Positions 42,337-51,478 of a stretch of 64,000 nucleotides of DNA are shown here, in pieces. Origin of the DNA: Brevibacillus ruminantium (lineage in GTDB: Bacteria > Bacillota > Bacilli > Brevibacillales > Brevibacillaceae); contig NZ_CP098755.1 of assembly GCF_023746555.1 (NCBI RefSeq), positions 3,918,501 to 3,982,500 of the forward strand, read 5' to 3'. Below the pieces are notes generated by a model. It worked only from the letters and a program-made list of their open reading frames with translations, was not told the DNA's origin and searched no databases. How positions within the stretch are numbered: the first letter of the stretch is position 1; every line of letters begins with the position of its first letter. A program made the position numbers and the translations under genes.

Positions 42337-44346
42337 TTAGTGGAATCCGATAAGGCGGCCACCTTGATAAATGAGAAATGAAAGGACATAAGCAATCACA
42401 AGCGCATAAATCACGGAGAACCATGTCCATTTTGCGGAATTCGTTTCTTTTTTGATTGCAGCCACCGTTGCCAAGCATGGAACATACAGCAAGATAAAGA
42501 CCAAGAAGCTGTAGGCGGAAAGCGGTGAGAAGAAATTGGCGACAACCCCTTGCAACGTGTCCAAGTCAGGGGCAACGTAAATAATATTCATCGTGGAAAC
42601 CACGACTTCTTTTGCCAGGAAACCGGTAATCAGCGCCGCACCCGCTTGCCAGTTGCCAAATCCGATCGGTGCCAGAAGAGGCGCCAGCGTGCCGCCAATC
42701 ATCGCGAGGAAGCTTTCATCCATCGGTACATCCAATCCGCCTGGTCCCGCATAGGTAAGCAGCCAGATCACGACCGATCCTCCGAAAATAAACGTACCGG
42801 CTTTGCGCACAAACCCTTTCCCTTTTTCCCACGTGCTTTGCAAAAGTGTCTTGAGCTGTGGAATTCGGTAAGGCGGCAACTCAATGACAAAAAACGAACT
42901 GTCTTGTTTTAAGAGAGTCGAGGAAAAGACCTTCGCCAGTGTCAACGCAACCACAATCCCTAACAGATAGAGAGAGAGCACGATCAATGCCTGATTTTGT
43001 TTAAAAAACGCTCCCACAAACAAGCTGTATACGGTGAGCCGGGCTGAACAGGACATAAGCGGCGATAAAATAATCGTGAGAAGCCGCTCCTTGGGCTGCT
43101 CAATCGTTCTTGCCGCCATAATGCCGGGCACATTGCAGCCAAACCCGATAATCATGGGAATAAACGCTTTTCCGTTAAGTCCGATGCTCTCCATGATTTT
43201 GTCCATGACCATAGCCACCCGGGCCATATAGCCAGAATCCTCGATAAACGAGATCAAAAAGAACAAGATAAAAATTTGCGGCACAAAAACGATAACGCCG
43301 CCAACCCCTGCGACAATCCCTTGTAAAACCAATGCCTCAATAAATGGAGTCACACCTGCTGCATCCAGCCATCCCTGAAGGGTAGCGGTAAGCGGACCGG
43401 TAATAAATTCGTCCAACCCATCGGACAATGGGGTTCCAAGCCAATCAAAGGTCAGCTTGAAGATGAGATACGCGAATAAGAGAAACAGCGGGAGTCCCAG
43501 CACTTTATTCGTCACGATACTATCGATCCGGTCTGTGAGCGTGTACTCCATTTTTTTCGTGTCGACGACACAACTGGCCAAGAGCGACTGAATGTATTCG
43601 CCCCGTATCGTGCGAATATGGTGAGCGAGTGATTTGGAATCTGTTTCTAATTCGATTCTTCTTTCCGCTTTTTCCACCTGTTCCGTTACTGTCGACTCGG
43701 GGACATACTGGAGAAACATTTCACGTACCATCTGATTTCCTTCCAAAAGTTGAACAGCCAACCATCTGCTCGGCGGAAACTGCTCATTTTCTGGAAACAA
43801 AGCAGCTAGCTCCTGAATGGCTTCTTCTATGATGGGTCCATAGTCGATCACAAGAGACGCCGGTTGATCCAGCGATGATGAAAGCCGATTTACCAATTCG
43901 TCGCATCCTGTGCCTGTTCTTGCGACAATGGGAACCACCGGGCAGCCGAGACGCTCGGCCAAAAGTTGGTGATCAATCTGAATCCCTCTTGCTCTCGCCA
44001 CATCGATCATGTTTAAAGCAATGGCAAACGGCTTTCCATACTCCAAAAGCTGCACACTTAAATACAGGTTTCGCTCTAATTGAGAAGCATCGACAATGTT
44101 AAGTATGAGTGATATATCATCATGCAAGAGCGAATACGTTGCTACCCCTTCGTCTTTGGATAATGGATTGAGGGAATAGACGCCTGGCAAGTCCACCAGA
44201 TTTCCGGCCTGGTTCTTTAAGACGCCCACTTTCTTTTCGACAGTAACCCCAGTCCAGTTGCCTACGTATTCATAGGAGCCGGTAAGTCTGTTGAACAATG
44301 ATGTTTTCCCCGTATTCGGGTTACCTGCCAGTGCAATGGTTCTCAT
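42337..44346 (-). CDS. feoB: ferrous iron transporter FeoB
   Basis: A 669-residue GTP-linked ferrous iron permease. The N-terminal G domain has G1 GNPNTGKTSLFN (about 8-19), G2/G3 region VDLPGVYSLNPLSKDE, and G4 ALNMIDVA (NxxD). A helical spacer follows, then the membrane core with two Gate regions: GFGCNVPGIMAAR and ERLLTIILSPLMSCSARLTV, plus ATVAAIKKE at the end. The ATG at 44346 sits in GTATGA, overlapping the feoA stop; a second ATG two codons upstream is possible. The operon lies under a Fur box, so it should be induced by iron shortage. Confidence 0.96.
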   Translation of the reverse strand: MRTIALAGNPNTGKTSLFNRLTGSYEYVGNWTGVTVEKKVGVLKNQAGNLVDLPGVYSLNPLSKDEGVATYSLLHDDISLILNIVDASQLERNLYLSVQLLEYGKPFAIALNMIDVARARGIQIDHQLLAERLGCPVVPIVARTGTGCDELVNRLSSSLDQPASLVIDYGPIIEEAIQELAALFPENEQFPPSRWLAVQLLEGNQMVREMFLQYVPESTVTEQVEKAERRIELETDSKSLAHHIRTIRGEYIQSLLASCVVDTKKMEYTLTDRIDSIVTNKVLGLPLFLLFAYLIFKLTFDWLGTPLSDGLDEFITGPLTATLQGWLDAAGVTPFIEALVLQGIVAGVGGVIVFVPQIFILFFLISFIEDSGYMARVAMVMDKIMESIGLNGKAFIPMIIGFGCNVPGIMAARTIEQPKERLLTIILSPLMSCSARLTVYSLFVGAFFKQNQALIVLSLYLLGIVVALTLAKVFSSTLLKQDSSFFVIELPPYRIPQLKTLLQSTWEKGKGFVRKAGTFIFGGSVVIWLLTYAGPGGLDVPMDESFLAMIGGTLAPLLAPIGFGNWQAGAALITGFLAKEVVVSTMNIIYVAPDLDTLQGVVANFFSPLSAYSFLVFILLYVPCLATVAAIKKETNSAKWTWFSVIYALVIAYVLSFLIYQGGRLIGFH

Positions 44347-44570
44347 ACGCATTCCACCTGGATCAGCTTCGCATCGCCACGGCGGATTCCGATCAGTTGA
44401 CCTTTTGCCTCAATCGCAATCGGCCCTCCCAGCGGCAAAATACGCTTTATCCTCACAAGAGAGCCTTCCATAATCCCCAAATCTAACAGCCGACGCTGGA
44501 CAAGTCCATTTTTGCAGTTCGTATGGGTGATCCGTACTTGCTCTCCTTCTTGCAGATCCGTTAAAACCAT
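44343..44570 (-). CDS. feoA: ferrous iron transport protein FeoA
   Basis: A 75-residue SH3-like protein that supports FeoB in the cytosol. The FeoA pattern is seen in LTDLQEGEQVRITHTNC, RRLLDLGIMEGSLVRIKRIL and GGPIAIEAKGQLIGIRRGDA. The ATG at 44570 follows GAGGTGTATCCT; an in-frame ATG three codons upstream is poorly placed. Its stop codon overlaps feoB. Confidence 0.93.
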   Translation of the reverse strand: MVLTDLQEGEQVRITHTNCKNGLVQRRLLDLGIMEGSLVRIKRILPLGGPIAIEAKGQLIGIRRGDAKLIQVECV

Positions 44571-44592
44571 AGGATACACCTCAATATAAAGA

Positions 44593-44611
44593 TGATAATG
44601 ATTATCAGTTA
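44593..44611. promoter_or_regulatory. Fur box of the feo operon
   Basis: TGATAATGATTATCAGTTA matches the 19-base Fur consensus GATAATGATTATCATTATC in its central part. It lies directly after the predicted feo start point. Confidence 0.85.
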
Positions 44612-44619
44612 CATTCTCG

Positions 44620-44648
44620 ATTATAGGGCCGAAAATCTCATTTGTAAA
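44620..44648 (-). promoter_or_regulatory. feo operon promoter
   Basis: Minus-strand TTTACA (44648-44643), 17-base spacer, TATAAT (44625-44620). The start near 44613 abuts the Fur box. Confidence 0.82.
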
Positions 44649-44706
44649 TCATTTTTTTCGAGTGTCGTGACGTCCCGTCTCCCCCTGACTTTAGACACTG
44701 GTTCAA

Positions 44707-44736
44707 CAAAAAAACGCTTGGCGGACCAAGCGTTTT
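44707..44736 (-). terminator. htpG terminator
   Basis: Minus-strand AAAACGCTTGG, loop TCCG, CCAAGCGTTTTTTTG. It lies about 50 bases after the htpG stop. Confidence 0.85.
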
Positions 44737-44782
44737 CGCTGTTTTATTCGATTGCGGGGAAGATCGATTCTGGAAGCTGTCG

Positions 44783-46606
44783 TCATACCATAATTTTGCA
44801 AATGTCGTTGGTAAATTCGACCGGATCTTGCAGCGGCAGTCCTTCGATCAAAAGCGCCTGATTGTAGAGCAGTGCCGTATACAAATCCAGTTTTCCCTGA
44901 TCATGCTCATAGGCATTCTTTAATGACTGAAACACGTCATGCTGGATATTGATCTCCAGTACCTTATTTGCCTTTACATTGGGGTTATTCGGCATGGCGC
45001 TGAGGATTTTTTCCATCTCTATCGTGACTTCCCCTTCGGTCGAGAGGCAAACGGGATGGGATTTCAATCTCTTGGAGGCCTTCACCTTGGTGACCTTGCC
45101 CGCCAACAGATTGCTCATGTAGGCAAACAGCTCCTGGTGCTCGCTGTTCTCGGCATCGGCATCGCTTTGGTTTTCCTCCCCTTCGATGCCCAGATCACTG
45201 CTTGAAACCGATTTGAATTCCTTCTCTTTATAGCTTTGCAGCATTTTGATGGCAAACTCGTCGATATCTTCGGTGAAGTACAGAATTTCATAGCCCTTTT
45301 CCGCGACCAGCTCTGTCTGCGGGAGCTTTTCAATTCTCTCAATCGATTCCCCGGAAGCGTAGTAGATGTACTTCTGCTCCTCCGGCATCCCCGCCACATA
45401 TTCCTCCAGCGTAACCAGCTTTTTCTCTTTGGAGGAGTAGAACATCAGCAAATCCTGGAGAGCATCCTTGTGGCTCCCGAAATCGCTGTAAACCCCGTAT
45501 TTCAGCTGTCGTCCAAAGGATTTGTAAAACTGCTCGTACTTTTCTCTTTCCTGCTGCAGCATGCTTTTCAGTTGGCTTTTGATTTTGCTGGCGATATTCT
45601 TCGCGATCAGCTTCAGCTGACGGTCGTGCTGCAGCATCTCCCTGGAAATATTGAGTGAGAGACTCTCCGAATCTACCATCCCTTTGACAAAGCTGAAATA
45701 GTCAGGGAGCAGTTCTCCGCATTTATTCATGATCAATACGCCGCTGGAATACAGCTCCAAACCTTTCTCATATTCCCGGGAGTAATAGTCGAAAGGAATG
45801 CTCTCCGGGATATAAAGAATGGCCTGATAGCTGACAGCTCCATCCGCGCTGATATGGATGTGCTTGAGCGGCTTGTCGAAGCCGTAATGTTTTTCCGTAT
45901 AGAAATTCTCGTAATCTTCGGGAGTCAGCTCGTTTTTGTTCTTTTTCCAGATCGGAACCATGCTGTTGATCTGCTCATCATCCATTTTGATCGGATAGCG
46001 GATAAAATCGGAGTACTTTTTAATGATCGAACGCAGGCGATAGTCGTCCAAAAATTCGTCAAAGCTCTCCTCTTCCGTATTTTCCTTGATCTTCAGGATG
46101 ATGTCCGTGCCTACCGTATCTTTCTCACAAGGCTCGATGGTATACCCGTCCGCACCGGAGGACTCCCATTTGTACGCGCCCTCACTGTTCAAGGCCTTGC
46201 TGATCACGGTAACGACATCGGCCACCATGAACGCCGAATAAAACCCGACGCCGAATTGCCCGATGATGGTATGATCGTCTTTGGTTTCGTTCTCCTTTTT
46301 AAAAGCCAGCGATCCGCTTTTTGCGATCACTCCCAGATGATTTTCCAGCTCTTCCTTCGTCATCCCAATCCCGGTATCGCTGATGGTGAGCGTTCTGTTC
46401 TGCTGGTCGGCCGTGATTTTGATCGCGTAGCTGTCCTTGTCAAAGACCAGGTTGTCATCCGTCAATGCCTTGTAATAGATTTTATCAATCGCATCACTGG
46501 CATTGGAGATCAGCTCACGGAGAAAAATTTCCTTTTGCGTATAAATGGAATTGATCATCATTTCCAAAAGCCGCTTGGATTCTGCCTGAAACTGCTTCTT
46601 TTCCAT
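44783..46606 (-). CDS. htpG: molecular chaperone HtpG (Hsp90)
   Basis: A 607-residue bacterial Hsp90. The GHKL ATPase domain has [16 protein letters not shown] (catalytic Glu and Mg-binding Asn), [12 protein letters not shown] and [13 protein letters not shown]. The middle domain carries [15 protein letters not shown] sequence ([18 protein letters not shown]) and the C-terminal dimer region ends near [19 protein letters not shown] at 46606 follows GGAGAGAATTATTG. A CIRCE element lies in front of the gene, so HrcA should repress it until heat or unfolded protein ties up GroEL. The gene is monocistronic with its own terminator. Confidence 0.96.
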   Translation of the reverse strand: MEKKQFQAESKRLLEMMINSIYTQKEIFLRELISNASDAIDKIYYKALTDDNLVFDKDSYAIKITADQQNRTLTISDTGIGMTKEELENHLGVIAKSGSLAFKKENETKDDHTIIGQFGVGFYSAFMVADVVTVISKALNSEGAYKWESSGADGYTIEPCEKDTVGTDIILKIKENTEEESFDEFLDDYRLRSIIKKYSDFIRYPIKMDDEQINSMVPIWKKNKNELTPEDYENFYTEKHYGFDKPLKHIHISADGAVSYQAILYIPESIPFDYYSREYEKGLELYSSGVLIMNKCGELLPDYFSFVKGMVDSESLSLNISREMLQHDRQLKLIAKNIASKIKSQLKSMLQQEREKYEQFYKSFGRQLKYGVYSDFGSHKDALQDLLMFYSSKEKKLVTLEEYVAGMPEEQKYIYYASGESIERIEKLPQTELVAEKGYEILYFTEDIDEFAIKMLQSYKEKEFKSVSSSDLGIEGEENQSDADAENSEHQELFAYMSNLLAGKVTKVKASKRLKSHPVCLSTEGEVTIEMEKILSAMPNNPNVKANKVLEINIQHDVFQSLKNAYEHDQGKLDLYTALLYNQALLIEGLPLQDPVEFTNDICKIMV

Positions 46607-46672
46607 CAATAATTCTCTCCTTCCGCATGGTTTGCGCCATCCTGCTGGATGACGGCTGTCTACCTTTCTCTG

Positions 46673-46699
46673 TTAGCACTCGAAGCCTCCGAGTGCCAT
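46673..46699. promoter_or_regulatory. CIRCE element (HrcA operator)
   Basis: TTAGCACTC-N9-GAGTGCCAT. The left half is perfect and the right half has seven of nine bases of the consensus GAGTGCTAA. It lies 8-12 bases after the htpG -10 box, the classical position. Confidence 0.85.
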
Positions 46700-46708
46700 C
46701 CCATCTTC

Positions 46709-46737
46709 TATATAGCAGGACTCTCATTTTATGTCAA
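46709..46737 (-). promoter_or_regulatory. htpG promoter
   Basis: Minus-strand TTGACA (46737-46732), 17-base spacer, TATATA (46714-46709). Transcription would start inside or at the edge of CIRCE. Confidence 0.85.
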
Positions 46738-46784
46738 TATCGTTTCACTGATAGCCTTTACGGATCGTGTCTCATTCATGAGCA

Positions 46785-46811
46785 AAAAACACGCCTGCGT
46801 TGGCGTGTTTT
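46785..46811 (-). terminator. terminator of the AhpD-like gene
   Basis: Perfect stem AAACACGCC / GGCGTGTTT, six-base loop, then TTTT on the minus strand. Confidence 0.85.
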
Positions 46812-46820
46812 CCGGGGCGG

Positions 46821-47201
46821 TCAGCAAAAACATTTCGGCTCGTCGTCGGTTTTTCGTTCGTCTGGGGATTCTGCTGCTTCTTCATAGGAGTTCAGGGCAT
46901 TCAATCCATGACTGAGAATTGCGCCGGAACGGGTGGAGGCTGCTACGAGTAGAGCCTCTACGATTTCTTCCATGCTGCCGCCCAGCGCTTTGAATTTTTT
47001 GACGTGAACATCAATGCAATATGGGCAACCTGTGACATGCGCAACCGTCAATGCGAGCAGCTCTTTGGTTTTTTGCGGCAGTACATTTGCCTTTTCATAC
47101 ACCTGCCGTTCAAAGTGGAAATAGGCTTTCGCAGCTTCAGGGCTCATTTTCATCAAATCCGGAATCCGCTGCAGATTTGCAGGGGAGTAGTAGGGCTTCA
47201 T
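46821..47201 (-). CDS. carboxymuconolactone decarboxylase/AhpD-like protein
   Basis: A 126-residue protein of the AhpD-like CMD family. The redox motif TGCPYCIDVHVKKF (about 60-73) has the CxxC pair and the distal His of AhpD-type peroxidase partners, so thiol-based antioxidant function is more likely than decarboxylation. SMEEIVEALLVAASTRSGA is the conserved following helix. The tail ends in EPKCFC, an extra Cys pair. The ATG at 47201 has AAGGAG nine bases upstream; an ATG three codons earlier is too close to it. Monocistronic, with its own terminator. Confidence 0.85.
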   Translation of the reverse strand: MKPYYSPANLQRIPDLMKMSPEAAKAYFHFERQVYEKANVLPQKTKELLALTVAHVTGCPYCIDVHVKKFKALGGSMEEIVEALLVAASTRSGAILSHGLNALNSYEEAAESPDERKTDDEPKCFC

Positions 47202-47366
47202 TCTTTTCATCTCCTTCTAAAATGATGGGCAGATCAACTGCCGTTATGTTCAGTGTAGAAGATGAACAGGAAGCCATCTGGTAACTTTGTCACTTTACCT
47301 CATCAGCCGGTTCGCCGGGTGTGCCGGGATCACACCCTCTCCTTCTCTGCGTAGGAGTGAATCTCC

Positions 47367-48544
47367 CTATCGGAGCAGACTGGCGGAATCCCAAACGTAT
47401 TTTTTGAGATTCCATGCCAATTTCCCGGTGATGATAAAATCAAGCCCCCACTTTCGCGACCATACCAAGCCCTGTTCCGGACCTAAACCGATGCAAAAGG
47501 AATCCATGACGCCTTTATGGGCAGGGGCCACTCTGCCCTCCCAATCAGCCAATACGATTTTCCCCAGTCTCTTGGCTTGCATGATTCCTTCCTTGCAGGT
47601 CATCCGATCCGCTTTGCCGGTGGATGGGTCAACGATTTTTGCACAATCCCCGATGCTGTATACGAACTCCATTCCGCTGACCCGGTAACAGGAGTCGACC
47701 AGAACCTGGCCTGCAGGTGAAAGCGGCAAGCCCATCTGGCTCAACATCGGATTTGCCGACAATCCCAGGGTCCAAACGCATAAACCCGCCGGCAATGTCC
47801 CACCGTCCTCCAGAAAAAGCTGCCCGTCACGCTCCTGCAACGCCTTTCGCTGATGAAGGACGGTTACACCGTTTTCCGCAAGCAATTGTTCAAGCTTTTG
47901 TCCCACTTTGGCTGGCCCTTCCTGGAAAAGCCGCTCACGTGCATTCACCAGATAAACCGTAACGGCATCCGCGTTCATTCCCAGCGCTTCTGCTTGCTGC
48001 CGCATCTGGCAAGCAAGCTCTGCTGAGGTCTCGATCCCGCTGATGCCCGCCCCACTACCGCGACGGTCAGCAGCCGCTCCCGCTCCTGTGCATCCGTCTC
48101 ACGGGCAGCGATTCGCAGGTTTTTGTTCCACCGCTTTCGAATTCTCACAGCGGCTTCCTTATCCGTAAGCGCAATCCCGCCCTGATCGCGATGGGGCTGC
48201 CGGACGACACTCCCTGCAGCGACAACCAGCATATCGTAATCCATGCGGCATTCATCTCCTGCCTCATCTACATAGAGGAGAAATTTTTCTCCGCTTTCCA
48301 CGGACCGTACCATTCCTTGAACAAAACGAATGCCATCTGGCAGAATCCTGCCCCAGGGTACTGTGATATCTTCGGCTTCGACGGCCGGTTTGAACAGCAA
48401 AACCTTGCGCACATGATAGGGCTGTTTATCGATCAGCGTGACCTGAATACGTCGTCCATGTTTTTGCGATTCTTGCGATATAGCCTGGGCGGCGTAAATC
48501 CCCGCATGTCCTCCACCCACTACGACACATGTCAAATCCTTCAT
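47367..48544 (-). pseudogene. FAD/NADH dehydrogenase-like gene with a frameshift
   Basis: A pyridine nucleotide-disulphide oxidoreductase of the type II NADH dehydrogenase kind, read in two frames. The first frame (48544 to about 48050) has the FAD loop VVVGGGHAGIYAAQAI and VVAAGSVVRQPHRDQ, and reaches LLTVAVVG. The NAD-binding loop should follow as GAGISGIE; it appears in the next frame, after a run of four Gs (plus-strand CCCC, 48050-48053) where five are expected. The second frame continues to VWDSASLLR with ATG..GDCAKIVDP for the second FAD contact. One missing base in a homopolymer may be a real mutation or a sequencing error. Confidence 0.85.
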
Positions 48545-48687
48545 CGTATCCCTCTCCCAGCTTTTTCATTTGCACATATAACGATGAGAGGCTTTGTTTT
48601 GTGACGTTGCCGTTTGCGGACTTTTTCCTGATCGTATCTGCTAATCATACGAGTCTAACGGTTGACTGTGGCCGGAGGAATAACGGT

Positions 48688-50088
48688 TCACCATTTTTCG
48701 GCTTTTGTCGCTGACTGAACGATACTCTCCCTTCCTCGCAAGCGTGTCGCCGCGATCAAACTGGTCACAACGATCAAGGCTTGCAAAGCGAGCGCAAGAA
48801 AAATCCCGAGGCCAAGCGAAAGCTTTAACGTTTCCATCATGGCAATCATCGCCCCGCCGATTCCGATGCCAACTGCAGGTGTAAACGTGTCTGCAACCGT
48901 AAGCGTGGAAGAGACTTTCCCTCCCTCTCCGTCCTGGACGTGGGAAAAGGCGATCGCCCCACTGGTCGGATGAGCTAGGCCAATACCGAACCCCATCACG
49001 ATTTGGCTTACGATTGCATTGATGAACGCGAAGCCCTCAGAGGTGATAAAACCCTGAGGGACTGTGGCCGACACACCGAGCAGCATGCAGGTGAGCCCCA
49101 GCAGTACGCGCTTGCGGCGGCCCGTTCCCTGATCTTTTTTGTCAAGCCGGGCCTGAAGGTTGGCGGCCAGCGACCAACTGATTGCAGCCGAAGCAACCGC
49201 AAAGCCAGCCGTATCCGCCGAGAAGCCAGTCAGCGCGGTAAGAGCCAAAACCAGATAGGTCTGGGTGCCAAAATAGGCGGCGACGAAAAGACCGCGAGAT
49301 GCGATCGTTGCAGGGAGCCCTTCCCGGGCCAAAAGAGTTCCCTCAGGGAGCAGCTTTTTCAAAGGGAACACGAGCAGAACCAACCCTGCCAGAGAAAGAA
49401 TAAAGCCATATAGGGATGGAATTTTTCCTAGCCCCGTAATCAAAATTCCCGTCCCGGCCGCTAACAGCAAGGATGGCAGAAACCCCTTTTTTGGGTCCGA
49501 ACCCTGACTGGCGCGAAGCCCGCGAAAAGCAGGAGTGGTAAGCAAGGCAGACATAAAAATGAACGGCAGGATGCACCAGAATACATATCGCCAGGATAGA
49601 TGCTCGGCGATTAACCCGGCAATATAGGGCCCGACCAAGCCCGGAAGAATATACGCACTAGAAAACACGGCCAGAATCTGGGGGCGAAGCGAATCGTCGA
49701 AACGGATGGTTATTGCCGTATAAACACAGTTGATCAAAGCTCCGGCACCGTACCCCTGCAATATCCGTCCCAAAATCAGGACCAGCATGCCGGGAGCGAG
49801 CGCCGCGATCAGGATGCCGATCGCAAAAACAGAAATACTGACGATAAATGGCTTCGCAGGGCCAATCCGATCCACCCATTGCCCCGTGATGACGGTCCCC
49901 ACGAGCTGTGCCAGCAGATACGCGCTGAATACCCAGCCGTATAAATGCCCACCATGCAATTCTTGAGAAAGACCGGGGGCAATTGTTGTCACTGCCAACC
50001 CTTCAAAAGCGACAGCTGTGACGACGAAAATAATGCCAAGCGTCACTCCGCGAAAATCTGATCCCCAAATACTCTTTGGTTGTTCCAT
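48688..50088 (-). CDS. MFS transporter, drug-exporter type
   Basis: A 466-residue major facilitator with about 13-14 membrane segments. Motif A-like GQWVDRIGPAKPF follows TM2; TM4 has GRILQGYGAGALINCVY, a DHA2-like drug exporter pattern with motif C region SSAYILPGLVGPYIAGLI in TM5. The N-terminus VTAVAFEGLAVTTIAPGLSQ also fits. The start follows GGAGGGATGATTTTGT. A MarR regulator lies immediately upstream on the same strand, and a palindromic operator overlaps the promoter in between, so induction by a toxic ligand is likely. The substrate is unknown. Confidence 0.88.
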   Translation of the reverse strand: MEQPKSIWGSDFRGVTLGIIFVVTAVAFEGLAVTTIAPGLSQELHGGHLYGWVFSAYLLAQLVGTVITGQWVDRIGPAKPFIVSISVFAIGILIAALAPGMLVLILGRILQGYGAGALINCVYTAITIRFDDSLRPQILAVFSSAYILPGLVGPYIAGLIAEHLSWRYVFWCILPFIFMSALLTTPAFRGLRASQGSDPKKGFLPSLLLAAGTGILITGLGKIPSLYGFILSLAGLVLLVFPLKKLLPEGTLLAREGLPATIASRGLFVAAYFGTQTYLVLALTALTGFSADTAGFAVASAAISWSLAANLQARLDKKDQGTGRRKRVLLGLTCMLLGVSATVPQGFITSEGFAFINAIVSQIVMGFGIGLAHPTSGAIAFSHVQDGEGGKVSSTLTVADTFTPAVGIGIGGAMIAMMETLKLSLGLGIFLALALQALIVVTSLIAATRLRGRESIVQSATKAEKW

Positions 50089-50164
50089 ACAAAATCATCC
50101 CTCCTTTTTTCCTGTGGACCACGGCTTACGCGTTGGAGCACTGCGGTTTCAGTTACATCAATAA

Positions 50165-50225
50165 ATAGTTGCTTTGATAACTGTTGCTACAGCAACTATT
50201 ATACATAGAAATCGAGCGGCTGCAA
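50165..50225 (-). promoter_or_regulatory. MFS promoter with MarR-type operator
   Basis: Minus-strand TTGCAG (50225-50220), 16-base spacer, TATAAT (50203-50198). Overlapping and following the -10 box is GTTGCT-N2-AGCAAC (50183-50196), nested with ATAGTTGCT...AGCAACTAT (50165-50199). A related half site, GTTGTTACAG, precedes the MarR gene near 50690. These are likely operators of the MarR protein. Confidence 0.6.
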
Positions 50226-50233
50226 GCCCCTCC

Positions 50234-50659
50234 TTATAGATCCTTGACATTATCATAGATTTTGTTGAGAAGGTAACGAAACTGGTTGACCTCCTCTTCG
50301 CTCAGCCCCTTTACCGTTTGGCGGTACGCCTCGATCGAGACGGGGAGAACCTCATCTTTTAGCTTTTTTCCATGATCCGTCAAAAATACTTGCAAAGAAC
50401 GCCTGTCCTTTTTGTCCGTCACACGGTAGATGAAGCCTCTCTCCTCCATTGTGAATAGCATGCGGGCGATATTGGTTTTATCCTTATACGTCCGCTCGGC
50501 CAGTTCATTTTGCGTGATCCCTTCCCTCTCCCAAAGCACCACCAAAATCATCCATTGGTCAATGGTAATTTTGAAGGGGTTCACAACCTTTTGGTAATAG
50601 TTGTGCAGCTTCAAATCCGTACGTTTCACAATGACGCCTATATATTCATGAAGTTGCAT
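50234..50659 (-). CDS. MarR family transcriptional regulator
   Basis: A 141-residue winged-helix regulator. Dimer helices flank the DNA-binding core ITQNELAERTYKDKTNIARM (about 52-71) and the wing YRVTDKKDRRSLQVFLTDHG, in which DxRxxxV/LxLTxxG is the MarR signature. The start at 50659 is chosen because GGGGGTGTTGAC precedes it. It is transcribed ahead of the MFS exporter gene and probably represses it, its ligand being the exported compound. Confidence 0.92.
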   Translation of the reverse strand: MQLHEYIGVIVKRTDLKLHNYYQKVVNPFKITIDQWMILVVLWEREGITQNELAERTYKDKTNIARMLFTMEERGFIYRVTDKKDRRSLQVFLTDHGKKLKDEVLPVSIEAYRQTVKGLSEEEVNQFRYLLNKIYDNVKDL

Positions 50660-50914
50660 GTCAACACCCCCGGCATATCCCACCATAGCTGTAACAACTG
50701 TAATATGGAGCAAGCCCCTTGTCAAATAAGTGGCTGATCCCAAAGTGGGGACGGATCTTTTAAATGGAGAGGATCAAGCCCGGACTCTTTTATTACGGGA
50801 TTGGGGTCAGAGCAGGGCCCTGGCCTATTATCAACCAGAGACAGATCTTTATTTTACCGGAACAGTGAAGCAATTTACCGGACACGCTTGCGGCTGCGGG
50901 CATCATGAAGAAGA

Positions 50915-51376
50915 TTATTCAATGGTACTTTCATAAGAACGCGTTACTTCAATCCATTTCTTGACCACTTCAGCCAGCTTTTCTTTTTTCGCAATTACAT
51001 CGTTCCTATCCGTGAATGTTACGGTAGCTCTATCACGTGATACCCAGTTCAATAACCCGGTAGTATCTTCAAAAATGGGGTCTTTTCCTTCGTTGTTTTT
51101 CACCTTGGCACCGCAATGAAAAACAAGCATGAAATATTCTTTGCCACGGAGATTAAAGGTTATCCGATCTTCATCCTGATAACAGAAGCTTGGTGCGTTC
51201 CATTTGATGTGTTCGGTTATTTCATCGTTTGACTCAAGTATGATATTTCGAACCTCCTCTATCTCCATTTTTTGGGGATGTTCGAGGCTGTCAAAGTATG
51301 CTTCCACTTGTTCGGGGCCAGACAGTTTCTTCGTTTTCTTATCAGTGGTTTCGTTTTTTTTCTTACTGTAGCTCAT
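50915..51376 (-). CDS. DUF1801 (YdhG-like) protein
   Basis: A 153-residue protein of the DUF1801/YdhG-type family, related in fold to the iron-chaperone-like domain. After a Lys-rich N-terminus (SKKKNETTDKKTKKL) come the conserved VEAYFDSLEHPQKMEIEEVR, IKWNAPSFCYQDEDRITFNL and FHCGAKVKNNEGKDP stretches. Function in the cell is unsettled. The start at 51376 follows AAGGAGGTTATCCAAA. It is a single gene. Confidence 0.85.
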   Translation of the reverse strand: MSYSKKKNETTDKKTKKLSGPEQVEAYFDSLEHPQKMEIEEVRNIILESNDEITEHIKWNAPSFCYQDEDRITFNLRGKEYFMLVFHCGAKVKNNEGKDPIFEDTTGLLNWVSRDRATVTFTDRNDVIAKKEKLAEVVKKWIEVTRSYESTIE

Positions 51377-51478
51377 TTTGGATAACCTCCTTGACAACGT
51401 TTTGGTGAAATTTTTTCATTGACAGCCGACATTCGGCCACTTCATGGCGATTCCCCTCTCCTATCGGTTTCCAAGCCA

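Noticed and set aside
50730..50936. A 68-codon plus-strand frame (GTG start) between the MarR and DUF1801 genes
   Set aside because: It has no ribosome binding site, overlaps the end of the DUF1801 gene and matches no family; the ACGCGHHEE end looked zinc-like but is not enough.
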